DNA from: Polaromonas sp. | Lineage (GTDB): Bacteria; Pseudomonadota; Gammaproteobacteria; Burkholderiales; Burkholderiaceae_C | Length of the DNA: 45,170 nt | Assembly (NCBI RefSeq): GCF_016185115.1 | Contig: NZ_JACPOF010000023.1 | Span: 1-45,170, forward strand | Reading direction: 5' to 3' | Shown here: positions 17,190 through 25,256 of the stretch, one piece after another | Numbering within the stretch: position 1 is the first letter of the stretch | How the letters are laid out: each line of letters begins with the position of its first letter | Program-made: the position numbers and the translations under genes | Notes under the pieces: generated by a model | The model's database searches: none | Told to the model about the DNA's origin: nothing | What the model saw: only the letters and a program-made list of their open reading frames with translations

Positions 17190-17254
17190 GGGATTATTTT
17201 AATGTTTACGATAAATTTTTAATATTTGCGTTAAATGTCAGTCCATAACGGACA

Positions 17255-19009
17255 TCAAACCCCGGCCTGAATCCACTCGGCAGCCTTCTCTGCAATCATC
17301 AGCGTCGGCGAGTTGGTATTGCCGCTGGTGATCAGCGGCATGATGCCGGCATCAACCACGCGCAGGCCCCTGATGCCGCGCACCCGCAGGTGCGAGTCGA
17401 CCACGGCCATCGGATCGTCCTCTCGGCCCATTTTGGTCGTGCCCACCGGGTGGAAGATGGTGGTGGCGATGTCGCCAGCCAGCCGGGCCAGCTCTTCGTC
17501 GGTCTGGAACTGCACGCCCGGCTTGAATTCTTCTGGTTGGTATTTCGCCAGCGCGCTCTGGCTGACGATCCTGCGTGTCACGCGCAGCGAGTCCGCCGCC
17601 ACCTGGCGGTCTTCTGCCGTGCTCAGGTAGTTGGGCGCAATCGCCGGCGCGTCTTCAAAGCGCGGGCTCTTGATGTGCACCGTGCCGCGGCTGGTCGGGT
17701 TGAGGTTGCAGACGCTGGCGGTAAACGCGTTGAAGGCGTGCAGCGGTTCACCGAAAGCATCCAGCGACAGCGGCTGCACGTGGTATTCGATGTTCGGGTA
17801 AGGCTGGTCGGGCGAGCTGCGCGTGAAAGCGCCCAGCTGCGATGGCGCCATGCTCATGGGGCCGGTTTGTTTGAGGGCATATTCCAGGCCTATGCGCGCC
17901 TTGCCCCAGAGTGACGAGGCCATGGTGTTGAGCGACAGGCCCCAGCCCTTCTTGTCCTGAATCTTGTAGACCGAGCGGATCTGCAGGTGGTCCTGCAGGT
18001 TGGCGCCCACGCCGGGCAGGTCCTGCACCACGGCAATGCCGTGCTGCTGCAGCAGCGCACCGGGGCCAATGCCTGACAGCTGCAATATCTGCGGCGAGTT
18101 GATGCTGCCTGCGCACAGGATGACTTCGCCGATCAGGCCCCTGTCCTTGCCCGAGTCGCGCGTGGCATGGACGGTGACGCGCTCGCTGCCCGTCCACACC
18201 TCCACGCCGGTGCAGCGCTTGCTGCCATCGGGCTGGTCTTCGACCACCAGCTTGCAGACCTGGGCGCTGTTCCACAGCTCGAAGTTGGGCCGCGCATAAC
18301 AGGCCGGGCGCAAGAAGGCCTTGGCGGTGTTCCAGCGCCAGCCGGCCTTCTGGTTGACTTCGAAGTAACCCACGCCCTCGTTGTTGCCGCGGTTGAAGTC
18401 GTCCGTGGCGGGGATGCCGGCCTGCTGCGCGGCTTGGGCAAATGCATCCAGAATGTCCCAGCGCAGGCGCTGCTTTTCAACGCGCCATTCGCCGCCCGCA
18501 TTGCGGTGCCGCAATATCTTCTGGTAGGGCACGTTCTTGTCCTGCATCAGCGAGGGGGCCGTGCCGCGCGCACCGTGAAAGGCGTCGGCGCCCTTGTGGT
18601 GGTCTTCGTGCAGCTTGAAGTGCGGCAGCGCGTTCTCCCAGCGCCAGGCCATGTCGCCGGTCAGGTGCGCCCACCCGTCGTAGTCGCGCGCCTGGCCGCG
18701 CATGTAAATCATGCCGTTGATGCTGGAGGAGCCGCCCAGCGTCTTGCCGCGCGGGTAGCGCAGCGAACGGCCATTGAGCCCGGCATCGGGCTCGGTGTTG
18801 TAGAGCCAGTCGGTGCGCGGGTTGCCTATGCAGTAGAGGTAGCCGACGGGGATGTGGATCCAGTGGTAGTCGTCCTTGCGCCCGGCTTCTATCAGCAGCA
18901 CCTTCTTGGTGGCGTCTGCGCTCAGGCGGTTGGCCAGCAGGCAGCCCGCCGTGCCTGCGCCGATGATGATGTAGTCGAAGACGTGGTCGTTGTCTGGCGT
19001 TGCTTGCAT
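17255..19009 (-). CDS. GMC family oxidoreductase (choline dehydrogenase-like)
   Basis: The 584-residue FAD enzyme begins with the dinucleotide fold DYIIIGAGTAGCLLANRLS (residues 11-29). It has the first GMC signature GKTLGGSSSINGMIYMRG, the second GEVILCAGSINSPQILQLSG, and the C-terminal catalytic region FHPVGTTKMG followed by DAGIMPLITSGNTNSPTLMI. Members oxidise alcohols such as choline, glycols or alkanols. BetA is the nearest well-known relative, but no betaine gene is adjacent, so the substrate is open. The ATG at 19009 (MQATPDNDHVFDY) has GAGACAAGA just before it; the frame continues 63 codons upstream without family support. It is divergent from the mla operon. Confidence 0.92.
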   Translation of the reverse strand: MQATPDNDHVFDYIIIGAGTAGCLLANRLSADATKKVLLIEAGRKDDYHWIHIPVGYLYCIGNPRTDWLYNTEPDAGLNGRSLRYPRGKTLGGSSSINGMIYMRGQARDYDGWAHLTGDMAWRWENALPHFKLHEDHHKGADAFHGARGTAPSLMQDKNVPYQKILRHRNAGGEWRVEKQRLRWDILDAFAQAAQQAGIPATDDFNRGNNEGVGYFEVNQKAGWRWNTAKAFLRPACYARPNFELWNSAQVCKLVVEDQPDGSKRCTGVEVWTGSERVTVHATRDSGKDRGLIGEVILCAGSINSPQILQLSGIGPGALLQQHGIAVVQDLPGVGANLQDHLQIRSVYKIQDKKGWGLSLNTMASSLWGKARIGLEYALKQTGPMSMAPSQLGAFTRSSPDQPYPNIEYHVQPLSLDAFGEPLHAFNAFTASVCNLNPTSRGTVHIKSPRFEDAPAIAPNYLSTAEDRQVAADSLRVTRRIVSQSALAKYQPEEFKPGVQFQTDEELARLAGDIATTIFHPVGTTKMGREDDPMAVVDSHLRVRGIRGLRVVDAGIMPLITSGNTNSPTLMIAEKAAEWIQAGV

Positions 19010-19274
19010 GGTCTTGTCTCTCGTTGTCCCGTCGCGATGTCTTGTCGTGATGCGGCCGGCAACCGGCCTGCGCGAAGGCATTTTGCCTGCAACGGCTAAC
19101 GCGGGGCTGACCGGCGTCGGGCCGGTCCGAACGCTGTGCTTCGCACGGTGCTGTAGGACGCTGTCGCCACAGCGAAAAGGCTGGCCGGGTTTGTGCATTC
19201 AGCAGTTACCATGGCAATTTTGTGCCGTGCGCAGGCACATGCGTGCACGCACCCGCCCCGTTTTCCAGAGGTCT
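19010..19274. other. Divergent promoter region between the GMC gene and mlaE
   Basis: These 265 bases must hold the start signals for both genes. I could not identify a convincing -35/-10 pair or operator. The AGAGG at 19267-19271 is the ribosome site for mlaE. Confidence 0.4.
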
Positions 19275-20402
19275 ATGGCTACATCCACTCCCCGTATTGA
19301 ACAGCAGGACACGCCCCAGGGCCGTACCCTGATGGTTCAGGGCGCGTGGACGGCGGGCGACCTGACGGCCAGGCCGGCATGGGATGCGCTGACCGCCCAG
19401 CTCAAGGGCCTGGATAAAGGCCAATCAGCTTCTTCATGGAATCTCACCGGGCTTGAAAAGCTCGACTATCTTGGCGCGCAATTGCTCTGGAATCACTGGG
19501 GCCGCGAATGGCCCGCGAATATAGAGCTTGAAGACGCCCAGCGCGCCGTGCTGGAGACGGTGGCGAAGTTCCCGGTCACCCCCGTCAAAAAAACGAAGGC
19601 CGACTGGAGAGCACCCTTGGTCGGCCTGGGCGAACGCCTGTTCTCGTTTGTCGATCACCTCAGGTCGCTGGTGCGGCTGATCGGCCAGTTGCTGCTGGAC
19701 ATCATCCGCCTCATACGCCATCCGCAGGAGGCGCCGCTGCGCGATTTTTCCGGCCACCTGTATCACATCGGTGCGACTGCGCTGCCCATCACGGCGCTGG
19801 TCGGCTTTCTCATCGGCGTGGTGCTGGCATACCTGATCTCACAGCAGCTCAGGCAGTTTGGCGCGGATGCCTTCATCGTCAATATCCTCGGCATCTCGCT
19901 GATTCGCGAACTCGGCCCGGTGCTGGCCGCGATTCTGATCGCGGGCCGCTCGGGCTCGGCCATCACCGCGCAGATAGGCGTGATGCGCGTGACTGAAGAA
20001 CTTGACGCCATGCGCGTCATGGGCATTGCCAAGGGCTTTCGCCTGGTCATGCCGCGCGCGCTGGCACTGGCCATTGCCATGCCGCTGATCAGCGTGTGGA
20101 CGACGATTGCCGCGCTGGTGGGCGGCATGCTGGCCGCCTGGGTGGCTATGGACATCACGCCGTCCTATTTCATCAATGCGCTGCCTGCGGCGGTGGATCT
20201 GGCCAACCTCACGCTCGCGACCTCCAAGTCGGTGGTGTTCGGTTTGCTGATTGCACTGATCGGATGCCACTACGGCCTGCGCGTCAAGCCCAACACCGAA
20301 AGCCTGGGGCAGGGCACGACGGCGTCAGTGGTGACCTCGATCACTGTCGTGATTCTGGTCGATGCATTGTTTGCGGTGCTGTTCAAGAACGTGGGCGTAT
20401 AG
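19275..20402 (+). CDS. mlaE: MlaE-type lipid ABC transporter permease with fused N-terminal STAS-like domain
   Basis: The 375-residue product has two parts. Residues 1-115 look like a STAS (MlaB-like) domain, with a QGAWTAGDL start and LTGLEKLDYLGAQLLWNHW. Residues 125-375 are the MlaE permease with five or six membrane helices and the conserved REL-GPVLAAILIAGRSGSAITAQIG block (LIRELGPVL, GRSGSAI) and TEELDAMRVMGI. In Escherichia coli MlaB and MlaE are separate; fusion of the two is frequent in Burkholderiales. It moves phospholipids between inner and outer membranes with the ATPase and MCE protein encoded downstream. The ATG at 19275 follows AGAGG. Three tandem repeats separate it from mlaF. 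Confidence 0.92.
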   Translation: MATSTPRIEQQDTPQGRTLMVQGAWTAGDLTARPAWDALTAQLKGLDKGQSASSWNLTGLEKLDYLGAQLLWNHWGREWPANIELEDAQRAVLETVAKFPVTPVKKTKADWRAPLVGLGERLFSFVDHLRSLVRLIGQLLLDIIRLIRHPQEAPLRDFSGHLYHIGATALPITALVGFLIGVVLAYLISQQLRQFGADAFIVNILGISLIRELGPVLAAILIAGRSGSAITAQIGVMRVTEELDAMRVMGIAKGFRLVMPRALALAIAMPLISVWTTIAALVGGMLAAWVAMDITPSYFINALPAAVDLANLTLATSKSVVFGLLIALIGCHYGLRVKPNTESLGQGTTASVVTSITVVILVDALFAVLFKNVGV

Positions 20403-20408
20403 ATTTAT

Positions 20409-20650
20409 GAGCCCCCACGTTCGCTCACTGCGTGTAGCTCTCTGCCCCCCGAGGGGGCTGGCCTTGCTTGGGGCGGCCCGGCGCTGCGGCCTGAGCCCCC
20501 ACGTTCGCTCACTGCGTGTAGCTCTCTGCCCCCCGAGGGGGCTGGCCTTGCTTGGGGCGGCCCGGCGCTGCGGCCTGAGCCCCCACGTTCGCTCACTGCG
20601 TGTAGCTCTCTGCCCCCTCAAGGGGCTAATTTCCCCAGGGGCGGCCCGTC
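20409..20650. repeat. Three tandem family-1 repeats (84-bp period), copy R4
   Basis: Units start at 20409, 20493 and 20577, an exact 84-bp period. Units 1 and 2 are nearly identical (GAGCCCCCACGTTCGCTC, then GTAGCTCTCTGCC, CCCCGAGGGG, GGCCTTGCTTGGGGCGGCCC); unit 3 diverges after CCCCCTCAAGGGG. Because 84 is divisible by three, long spurious open frames with a 28-residue repeat run through it. It lies inside the mla operon, between mlaE and mlaF. Confidence 0.93.
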
Positions 20651-20684
20651 GGGAAATTGTTCACGATAACTTTCATGGGCAAGC

Positions 20685-21473
20685 ATGACTGACGCCGTCG
20701 TGGAAATCAAAAAACTCTGGACCGTTTTTAAAAACGGCGACAAGGAGGCGGTCGTCCACAAAGACCTCGACATGACGGTCGAGCGTGGCGAGGTGCTGTC
20801 GCTGGTCGGTGGTTCGGGCACCGGCAAGACGGTACTGCTGCGCCAGATGCTGGGCCTTGAAAAGCCAACCAAAGGCGAGATCACCGTGCTGGGCCGGCCT
20901 GCCGAAGAACTCGGCAAACGCGGCGCGGCCACGCGTGTGGGCATGCTGTTCCAGCATGGCGCGCTGTTCTCGGCCTTCACCGTGCTGGAGAACATTGCTT
21001 TCCCGCTGCGCGAGCTGAAAGTATTGCCGCCTGACCTGATACGCGAAGCCGCCATGGTCAAACTGCAGATGGTGGGCCTGAAGCCTGAGGTCGCCGACAA
21101 GATGCCGAGTGACTTGTCAGGCGGCATGATCAAGCGCGTCGCGCTGGCGCGCGCCCTCATCATGGACCCGCCCCTGCTGCTGCTCGACGAGCCCACTGCC
21201 GGCCTCGACCCTGAAAGCTCGGACAGCTTCTGTTTGTTGTTGCGCGCCCTGCACCGCGACATGGACCTGACGGTGGTGATGGTCACGCACGACCTGGACA
21301 CCCTGTTTGAGCTGAGCACACGCATCGCCGTGCTGGCCGACAAGAAGGTCATCGTCAACGATGCGCCGAAGGAAGTGGTGGCTTTCCCCCATCCCTTCAT
21401 CCATGAATTTTTCCTCGGGGAACGGGGACAGCGCGCGATGGAGCTCTTGAGAGAGTATCCGTTTGCGGTGTAG
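20685..21473 (+). CDS. mlaF: MlaF-type ABC transporter ATP-binding protein
   Basis: The 262-residue ATPase has Walker A GGSGTGKTVL (about residues 43-52), the Q-loop FQHGALFSAFTVLENI typical of the MlaF/Ttg2A group, the signature LSGGMIKRVALARAL, Walker B LLLLDEPTAGLD and the switch MVTHDL. It energises the MlaE permease in lipid exchange at the inner membrane. The ATG at 20685 has only a weak ribosome site (GGGCAAGC), and the tandem repeats precede it, so its translation and transcript continuity with mlaE may be affected. It is followed by the MCE gene after 29 bp. Confidence 0.95.
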   Translation: MTDAVVEIKKLWTVFKNGDKEAVVHKDLDMTVERGEVLSLVGGSGTGKTVLLRQMLGLEKPTKGEITVLGRPAEELGKRGAATRVGMLFQHGALFSAFTVLENIAFPLRELKVLPPDLIREAAMVKLQMVGLKPEVADKMPSDLSGGMIKRVALARALIMDPPLLLLDEPTAGLDPESSDSFCLLLRALHRDMDLTVVMVTHDLDTLFELSTRIAVLADKKVIVNDAPKEVVAFPHPFIHEFFLGERGQRAMELLREYPFAV

Positions 21474-21502
21474 ATCAGAGAAAGCAAAGAGAGGTTTTCA
21501 AA

Positions 21503-22450
21503 ATGGAAAACAAGGCACACGCATTTGTTGCTGGCGCATTCGTCATCGTGGTCACGGCGCTGCTGGGGCTGCTGGCGATCTGGCTGATGCGCGACAACAC
21601 CGAGCGCGATATCTACGAAATGAGTACCGGTGAAATCATCTCCGGCCTGCAGCCTCAGGCTGCGGTGCGCTTTCGCGGCGTACCTGTGGGCAAGGTCGAC
21701 TTCATCGGTTTTGACCACAAGATCCAGGGCAATGTGCTGGTGCGTGTGTCGATAGAGCGCGGCGCGCCCATCACCAAATCGGTGTTCGCCACGGTGGCCT
21801 CGCAGGGCGTGACGGGCCTTGGCTTCATCCAGCTGGATGACAAGGGCGGCTCAAAGGAGCGGCTGGTGCCCAACGACGACGACCCGCCGCGCATCCCGCT
21901 GCAACCCGGTGGCCTCGACAAGCTCCTCAAGCGCGGCGAAGTCATCATGGACCAGATCGAGCAGGCGAGCGTGCGTTTGAACAAAATGCTGTCCGACGAA
22001 AACCAGCAGGCCGTGACTACCGCTGTCACGCAGTTCGGCGAGGCCGCGGGCAGCATCAACAAGCTCGCCAGGGGGCTGGAGCCCACGGTCGCTTCACTGC
22101 CCGCGCTGTCGCGCGATACTTCTGCCACGCTCAAGTCCATCCGCACCACCAGCGACGAAGTCGGCGTGACGGCCAGACGCCTGAATGAAAAGGGCGGCCC
22201 TCTCGACAAACTCGCCGAAGGAGGCGCGGCACTGGCTGCCGGTGTTGAAACCTTCAGCGCCGCCACCCTGCCCAAGCTGGGTGAAGTGGCTGAAGAAACC
22301 TCGCGCACCATGCGCCAGTTGCGCCGTACCGTCAATGCGGTGGACGACAACCCGCAGTCGCTGATCTTCGGCAATGGTCCACCGCTGGCCGGTCCGGGTG
22401 AACCGGGCTTCAGGCCTGAGGCACCCAATGCCCCGGCACCGAAAAAATGA
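21503..22450 (+). CDS. mlaD: MlaD family (MCE domain) lipid transport protein
   Basis: The 315-residue protein has one N-terminal membrane helix (about residues 9-28) and a single MCE domain at about 40-120 (VRFRGVPVGKVDFIGF, TKSVFATVASQGVTGLGFIQL). A long helical periplasmic tail follows (residues 140-290) and ends in a Pro/Ala-rich segment. MCE proteins form hexameric lipid channels between permease and periplasmic partners. The long tail, compared with 180-residue MlaD, is closer to MCE proteins that work with a PqiC-type lipoprotein, which is indeed the next gene. AGAGAGG precedes the ATG. Its stop overlaps the next start (ATGA). Confidence 0.92.
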   Translation: MENKAHAFVAGAFVIVVTALLGLLAIWLMRDNTERDIYEMSTGEIISGLQPQAAVRFRGVPVGKVDFIGFDHKIQGNVLVRVSIERGAPITKSVFATVASQGVTGLGFIQLDDKGGSKERLVPNDDDPPRIPLQPGGLDKLLKRGEVIMDQIEQASVRLNKMLSDENQQAVTTAVTQFGEAAGSINKLARGLEPTVASLPALSRDTSATLKSIRTTSDEVGVTARRLNEKGGPLDKLAEGGAALAAGVETFSAATLPKLGEVAEETSRTMRQLRRTVNAVDDNPQSLIFGNGPPLAGPGEPGFRPEAPNAPAPKK

Positions 22451-23109
22451 AGGGTCAAGCCATGAAACCAGTCCACCTTTTCACATCCCTCTGCGTGGCG
22501 GCAGCCCTTGCGGGCTGCTCTGCCCTGCCCGACAAGCCCACCCGCGCGCTGATGTATGACTTCGGCCCCGGCCCGCTGGCGACCCAGCCGACGACACGGC
22601 AGGCGTCCCTGCCGCCGCTGGCGATTGATGACGTCAGCACCTACGGCGGCGCGATTGAAAACATGTCGGTGCTTTATCGCCTGGCCTATTCAGATGAGCA
22701 GCAACTGCGCCCCTACTCGCAGGCGCGCTGGAGCATGCCGCCCGCGCAGCTGGTGCGCCAGCGCCTGCGTGAGCAGTTAAGCCAGAGGCGGACTGTTTTC
22801 ACTCCCGGCGAAAGCGCGGCGCTCAACCGCAGCCAGAATGCCGTTCTACCGCGTGTGCTGAAGATCGAGCTGCAGGAGTTCAGCCACCTGTTCACCGCGC
22901 CGCAAACCAGCGTGGGCCTGATACGCATGCGCGCCACACTGATAGACGTGACCCCCGCCGGCGAAAAGCTGCTGGCCCAGCGCAGCGTGATCGTGCAACG
23001 CCCCGCGTCAAGCGCAGATGCGCCCGGCGGCGTGCGAGCACTGACGGCGGCCACGGACGCTGCCATCGAAGAGATAGACCAGTGGCTGCAGCAAGTCCCG
23101 GCGCGCTAG
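22447..23109 (+). CDS. PqiC-like ABC-type transport auxiliary lipoprotein
   Basis: The product of up to 220 residues begins with a lipoprotein signal peptide whose lipobox is LAGCS (cysteine at residue 24 from the first ATG, 19 from the second). The remainder (ALMYDFGPGP, PPLAIDDVSTYGG, VLYRLAYSDEQQLRPYSQARW) matches the auxiliary lipoprotein family that includes PqiC. Such outer-membrane lipoproteins dock the tip of MCE assemblies. Two starts are possible: the ATG at 22447, coupled to the mlaD stop by ATGA, and the ATG at 22462, which has AAGGG at a better distance. Confidence 0.87.
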   Translation: MKGQAMKPVHLFTSLCVAAALAGCSALPDKPTRALMYDFGPGPLATQPTTRQASLPPLAIDDVSTYGGAIENMSVLYRLAYSDEQQLRPYSQARWSMPPAQLVRQRLREQLSQRRTVFTPGESAALNRSQNAVLPRVLKIELQEFSHLFTAPQTSVGLIRMRATLIDVTPAGEKLLAQRSVIVQRPASSADAPGGVRALTAATDAAIEEIDQWLQQVPAR

Positions 23110-23738
23110 ACGTCCGCACTGCAGGTGAAGTCCTGCAGGAAGGTGCGGGCTCGCCTGCCGGAAGCAAAACGCTCAAGCTCCGGCCGCTCCAGGAGCAGCT
23201 GCAGGACGCAGGCCTGACCGTCGTCGGCGCGTGTGGCCCGCTGTCGGGTTACGGTGAGGACTTGCTGAACGTGTCGCCCCTGCTGCAGGACATGACACCC
23301 GCCGAGGCCGACATACTGGGCCAGGCCATGCTGATGGTCCGTGCCGAACCCGGCCAGGTGCTGATACGCGAGGGCGACGCAGGCGAGTGGATGCTGTTGC
23401 TTCTCAAAGGCACGGTAGATGTCACCAAGCGGGTAGAGATCAAGAACGAAGAGCTGGGGGCAGACGGAAAACCCGAGGTCAGCACTTCACGCGTAGCCGT
23501 GATCCAGCGCGGGGCAGCGGTCGGCGAGATGTCCATGCTCGACAACGAACCGCGTTATTCGAGCTGCACCGCCATCGAGCAGGTGGAGGCCGGCGTGCTG
23601 GGCCGCAAGGAAATCGCACTGCTGATCCGCGACCATCCGGGCGTAGGTGCCAAGCTGCTGGTCAAGATCACGCAGCTCATGGCCCAGCGCCTGCGCAATA
23701 CCAGCAACCAGTTGGTGAAGTTGCTGCAGAAAAAATAG
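23082..23738 (+). CDS. Cyclic nucleotide-binding domain protein
   Basis: The product of up to 218 residues has one cNMP-binding (CAP-type) domain at about residues 75-190. It shows the GQVLIREGDAGEWMLLLLKG strand-loop and the phosphate-binding-cassette-like region GAAVGEMSMLDNEPRYSSCTA. The canonical R-S-A core of true cAMP binders is RYSSC here. There is no DNA-binding helix-turn-helix after it, so it is not a CRP-type regulator but a stand-alone sensor or adaptor. The start is uncertain: a GTG at 23082 gives a 28-base overlap with the lipoprotein gene, and later starts are possible. It is the last gene of the mla-type operon and may modulate the transporter. Confidence 0.78.
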   Translation: MAAASPGALDVRTAGEVLQEGAGSPAGSKTLKLRPLQEQLQDAGLTVVGACGPLSGYGEDLLNVSPLLQDMTPAEADILGQAMLMVRAEPGQVLIREGDAGEWMLLLLKGTVDVTKRVEIKNEELGADGKPEVSTSRVAVIQRGAAVGEMSMLDNEPRYSSCTAIEQVEAGVLGRKEIALLIRDHPGVGAKLLVKITQLMAQRLRNTSNQLVKLLQKK

Positions 23739-23758
23739 GCCGCCGGAAGGCGCCTCAC

Positions 23759-23774
23759 TTCACATTCGCTTCAC
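23759..23774 (+). promoter_or_regulatory. Perfect CreB box (cre-tag) upstream of creD
   Basis: TTCAC-ATTCGC-TTCAC is an exact match to the cre-tag consensus TTCAC-N6-TTCAC known from CreB-controlled genes of Escherichia coli and Aeromonas. It lies 77 bp before the creD start. A degenerate second copy (CTCAT-CGCGGC-TTCAC) occurs at about 23790-23805. creB and creC lie just beyond creD. Confidence 0.82.
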
Positions 23775-23850
23775 AAGCGGGGTCAAGACCTCATCGCGGC
23801 TTCACAACCGATTTGCAAACTCCCTTCCTTCAACACGAAAGGAATGGGAA

Positions 23851-25230
23851 ATGAAACACAAACTGGTTTCGCTTGGGGGCGTTTTTCTGCTGCTGCTGAT
23901 GGGCTTGTTTTATATCAGCGGCATCGTTCACGACCGCCAGACATACCGGCAGGCCGCGGTCGACGGTGTTGCGAGAAGCCTGGCCGGTGCGCAGACCCTG
24001 ACCGGACCGCTGGTGCAGATGGCATGTACCGAGGAATGGGCTTACAAGGAAGAAGACAAGGCCAAAAATGGCCGGCGTGAATTCACCGTGGTGGCAGCGC
24101 CGGCGAGCCTCAACGTTGGCGGAAATGCGAGACTGGAAGAACGCGCCCGGGGCCTGCACGCCGTTCAGGTCTTCGAGCTCAAGACCAGAATCACGGCGCA
24201 GTGGCCTGACTTCAGGGCGCTCACACCTGTCGCCAAAAACCCCAACGCGCGTGTCAGTTGCGGCCAGCCCTTGCTGGTTGTGTCTGTCTCCGATGCACGT
24301 GGTGTCCGGCATGCGAAGGTGACCATGGACGGGCAGGCGGTAACGCTCAAGCCGGGAACCCTGTGGAATGCGTATCCCCGAGGCGTCCACGCGCCACTGC
24401 CGGGAGGCGCAGCCAGGCAATCGCCGCTCGACGTTGTCGTCGACCTTGAACTGGTGGGTACCGAGCGTCTGTCCGTCGTGCCGGTGGGCGCAGACACCGT
24501 GGTCAAGCTGGAGTCCAACTGGGCGCACCCAAGCTTCAACGGACAATTCCTGCCTGCGGATCGCCAGGTGGGCGCAGCCGGCTTCAGCGCCAACTGGCGA
24601 GTAAGCACGCTGGCAAGCAGTGCCCAGTTGGCAGTAGCGGACGGCCGTGGCATTTGTTCGTCACAAGGGGATGCCGGCCCCGCTTCGGGCGGCAACTGCA
24701 CCGAGGCCTTCGGCGTGAGCTTCATAGACCCTGCCAACACCTATGCCCTCAGCGACAAAGCCACCAAATACGGTCTGCTGTTTATAGGCCTCACCTTCCT
24801 CGCCGTGGGGCTGTTTGAATTCATGAAGGCACTGCGCGTGCATCCCATCCAGTACCTGCTGGTCGGTGCTGCGATGAGCATGTTCTTTTTGCTGCTGGTC
24901 AGCCTGTCCGAGCACATGCCGTTTGAAAGGGCTTATGCCGTGGCATCTGCGGCCTGCGTGTTGCTGCTGACCTATTACGCCAGCCATATGCTGGGCCGCT
25001 GGTCACGCGGCCTGCCTTTTGGAGCGGGCATTGCGATGCTTTACGGCATGCTGTTTGTATTGCTGCGCATGGAGCAGACGGCCTTGCTTCTGGGTGCTGT
25101 GACCCTGTTCGCAGTGCTTGCGTTTGTGATGACGCTAACGCGCCGTGTTGACTGGTATGCCAGATTCAAGTCGACGGAAAAGGGCGAAGCCTCAAGTGCC
25201 ACACGGCACGTGGTTGAGGTGGCTGCATGA
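23851..25230 (+). CDS. creD: Inner-membrane protein CreD
   Basis: The 459-residue product has an N-terminal membrane helix (about residues 7-25), a large extracytoplasmic domain to about residue 300 and then five or six C-terminal helices. The last part contains KYGLLFIGLTFLAVGLFEFM and HPIQYLLVGAAMSMFFLLLVSLSEH, the most conserved part of CreD. CreD is the strongly CreB-induced envelope protein whose overproduction alters envelope integrity and beta-lactam or colicin response; its biochemical role is not settled. GGAATGGGAA precedes the ATG. The gene is convergent with creC, 26 bp apart, rather than following it as in Escherichia coli. Confidence 0.93.
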   Translation: MKHKLVSLGGVFLLLLMGLFYISGIVHDRQTYRQAAVDGVARSLAGAQTLTGPLVQMACTEEWAYKEEDKAKNGRREFTVVAAPASLNVGGNARLEERARGLHAVQVFELKTRITAQWPDFRALTPVAKNPNARVSCGQPLLVVSVSDARGVRHAKVTMDGQAVTLKPGTLWNAYPRGVHAPLPGGAARQSPLDVVVDLELVGTERLSVVPVGADTVVKLESNWAHPSFNGQFLPADRQVGAAGFSANWRVSTLASSAQLAVADGRGICSSQGDAGPASGGNCTEAFGVSFIDPANTYALSDKATKYGLLFIGLTFLAVGLFEFMKALRVHPIQYLLVGAAMSMFFLLLVSLSEHMPFERAYAVASAACVLLLTYYASHMLGRWSRGLPFGAGIAMLYGMLFVLLRMEQTALLLGAVTLFAVLAFVMTLTRRVDWYARFKSTEKGEASSATRHVVEVAA

Positions 25231-25256
25231 TGTCCACCCCACACGCGCAGGCCGTA

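Noticed and set aside
20405..20596. Open frame encoding a perfect 28-residue repeat
   Set aside because: It is the translation of the 84-bp tandem DNA repeat and not a repeat protein.
20409..20650. Tandem repeats considered as a CRISPR array
   Set aside because: The repeats are contiguous 84-bp units without variable spacers and have dispersed relatives elsewhere.
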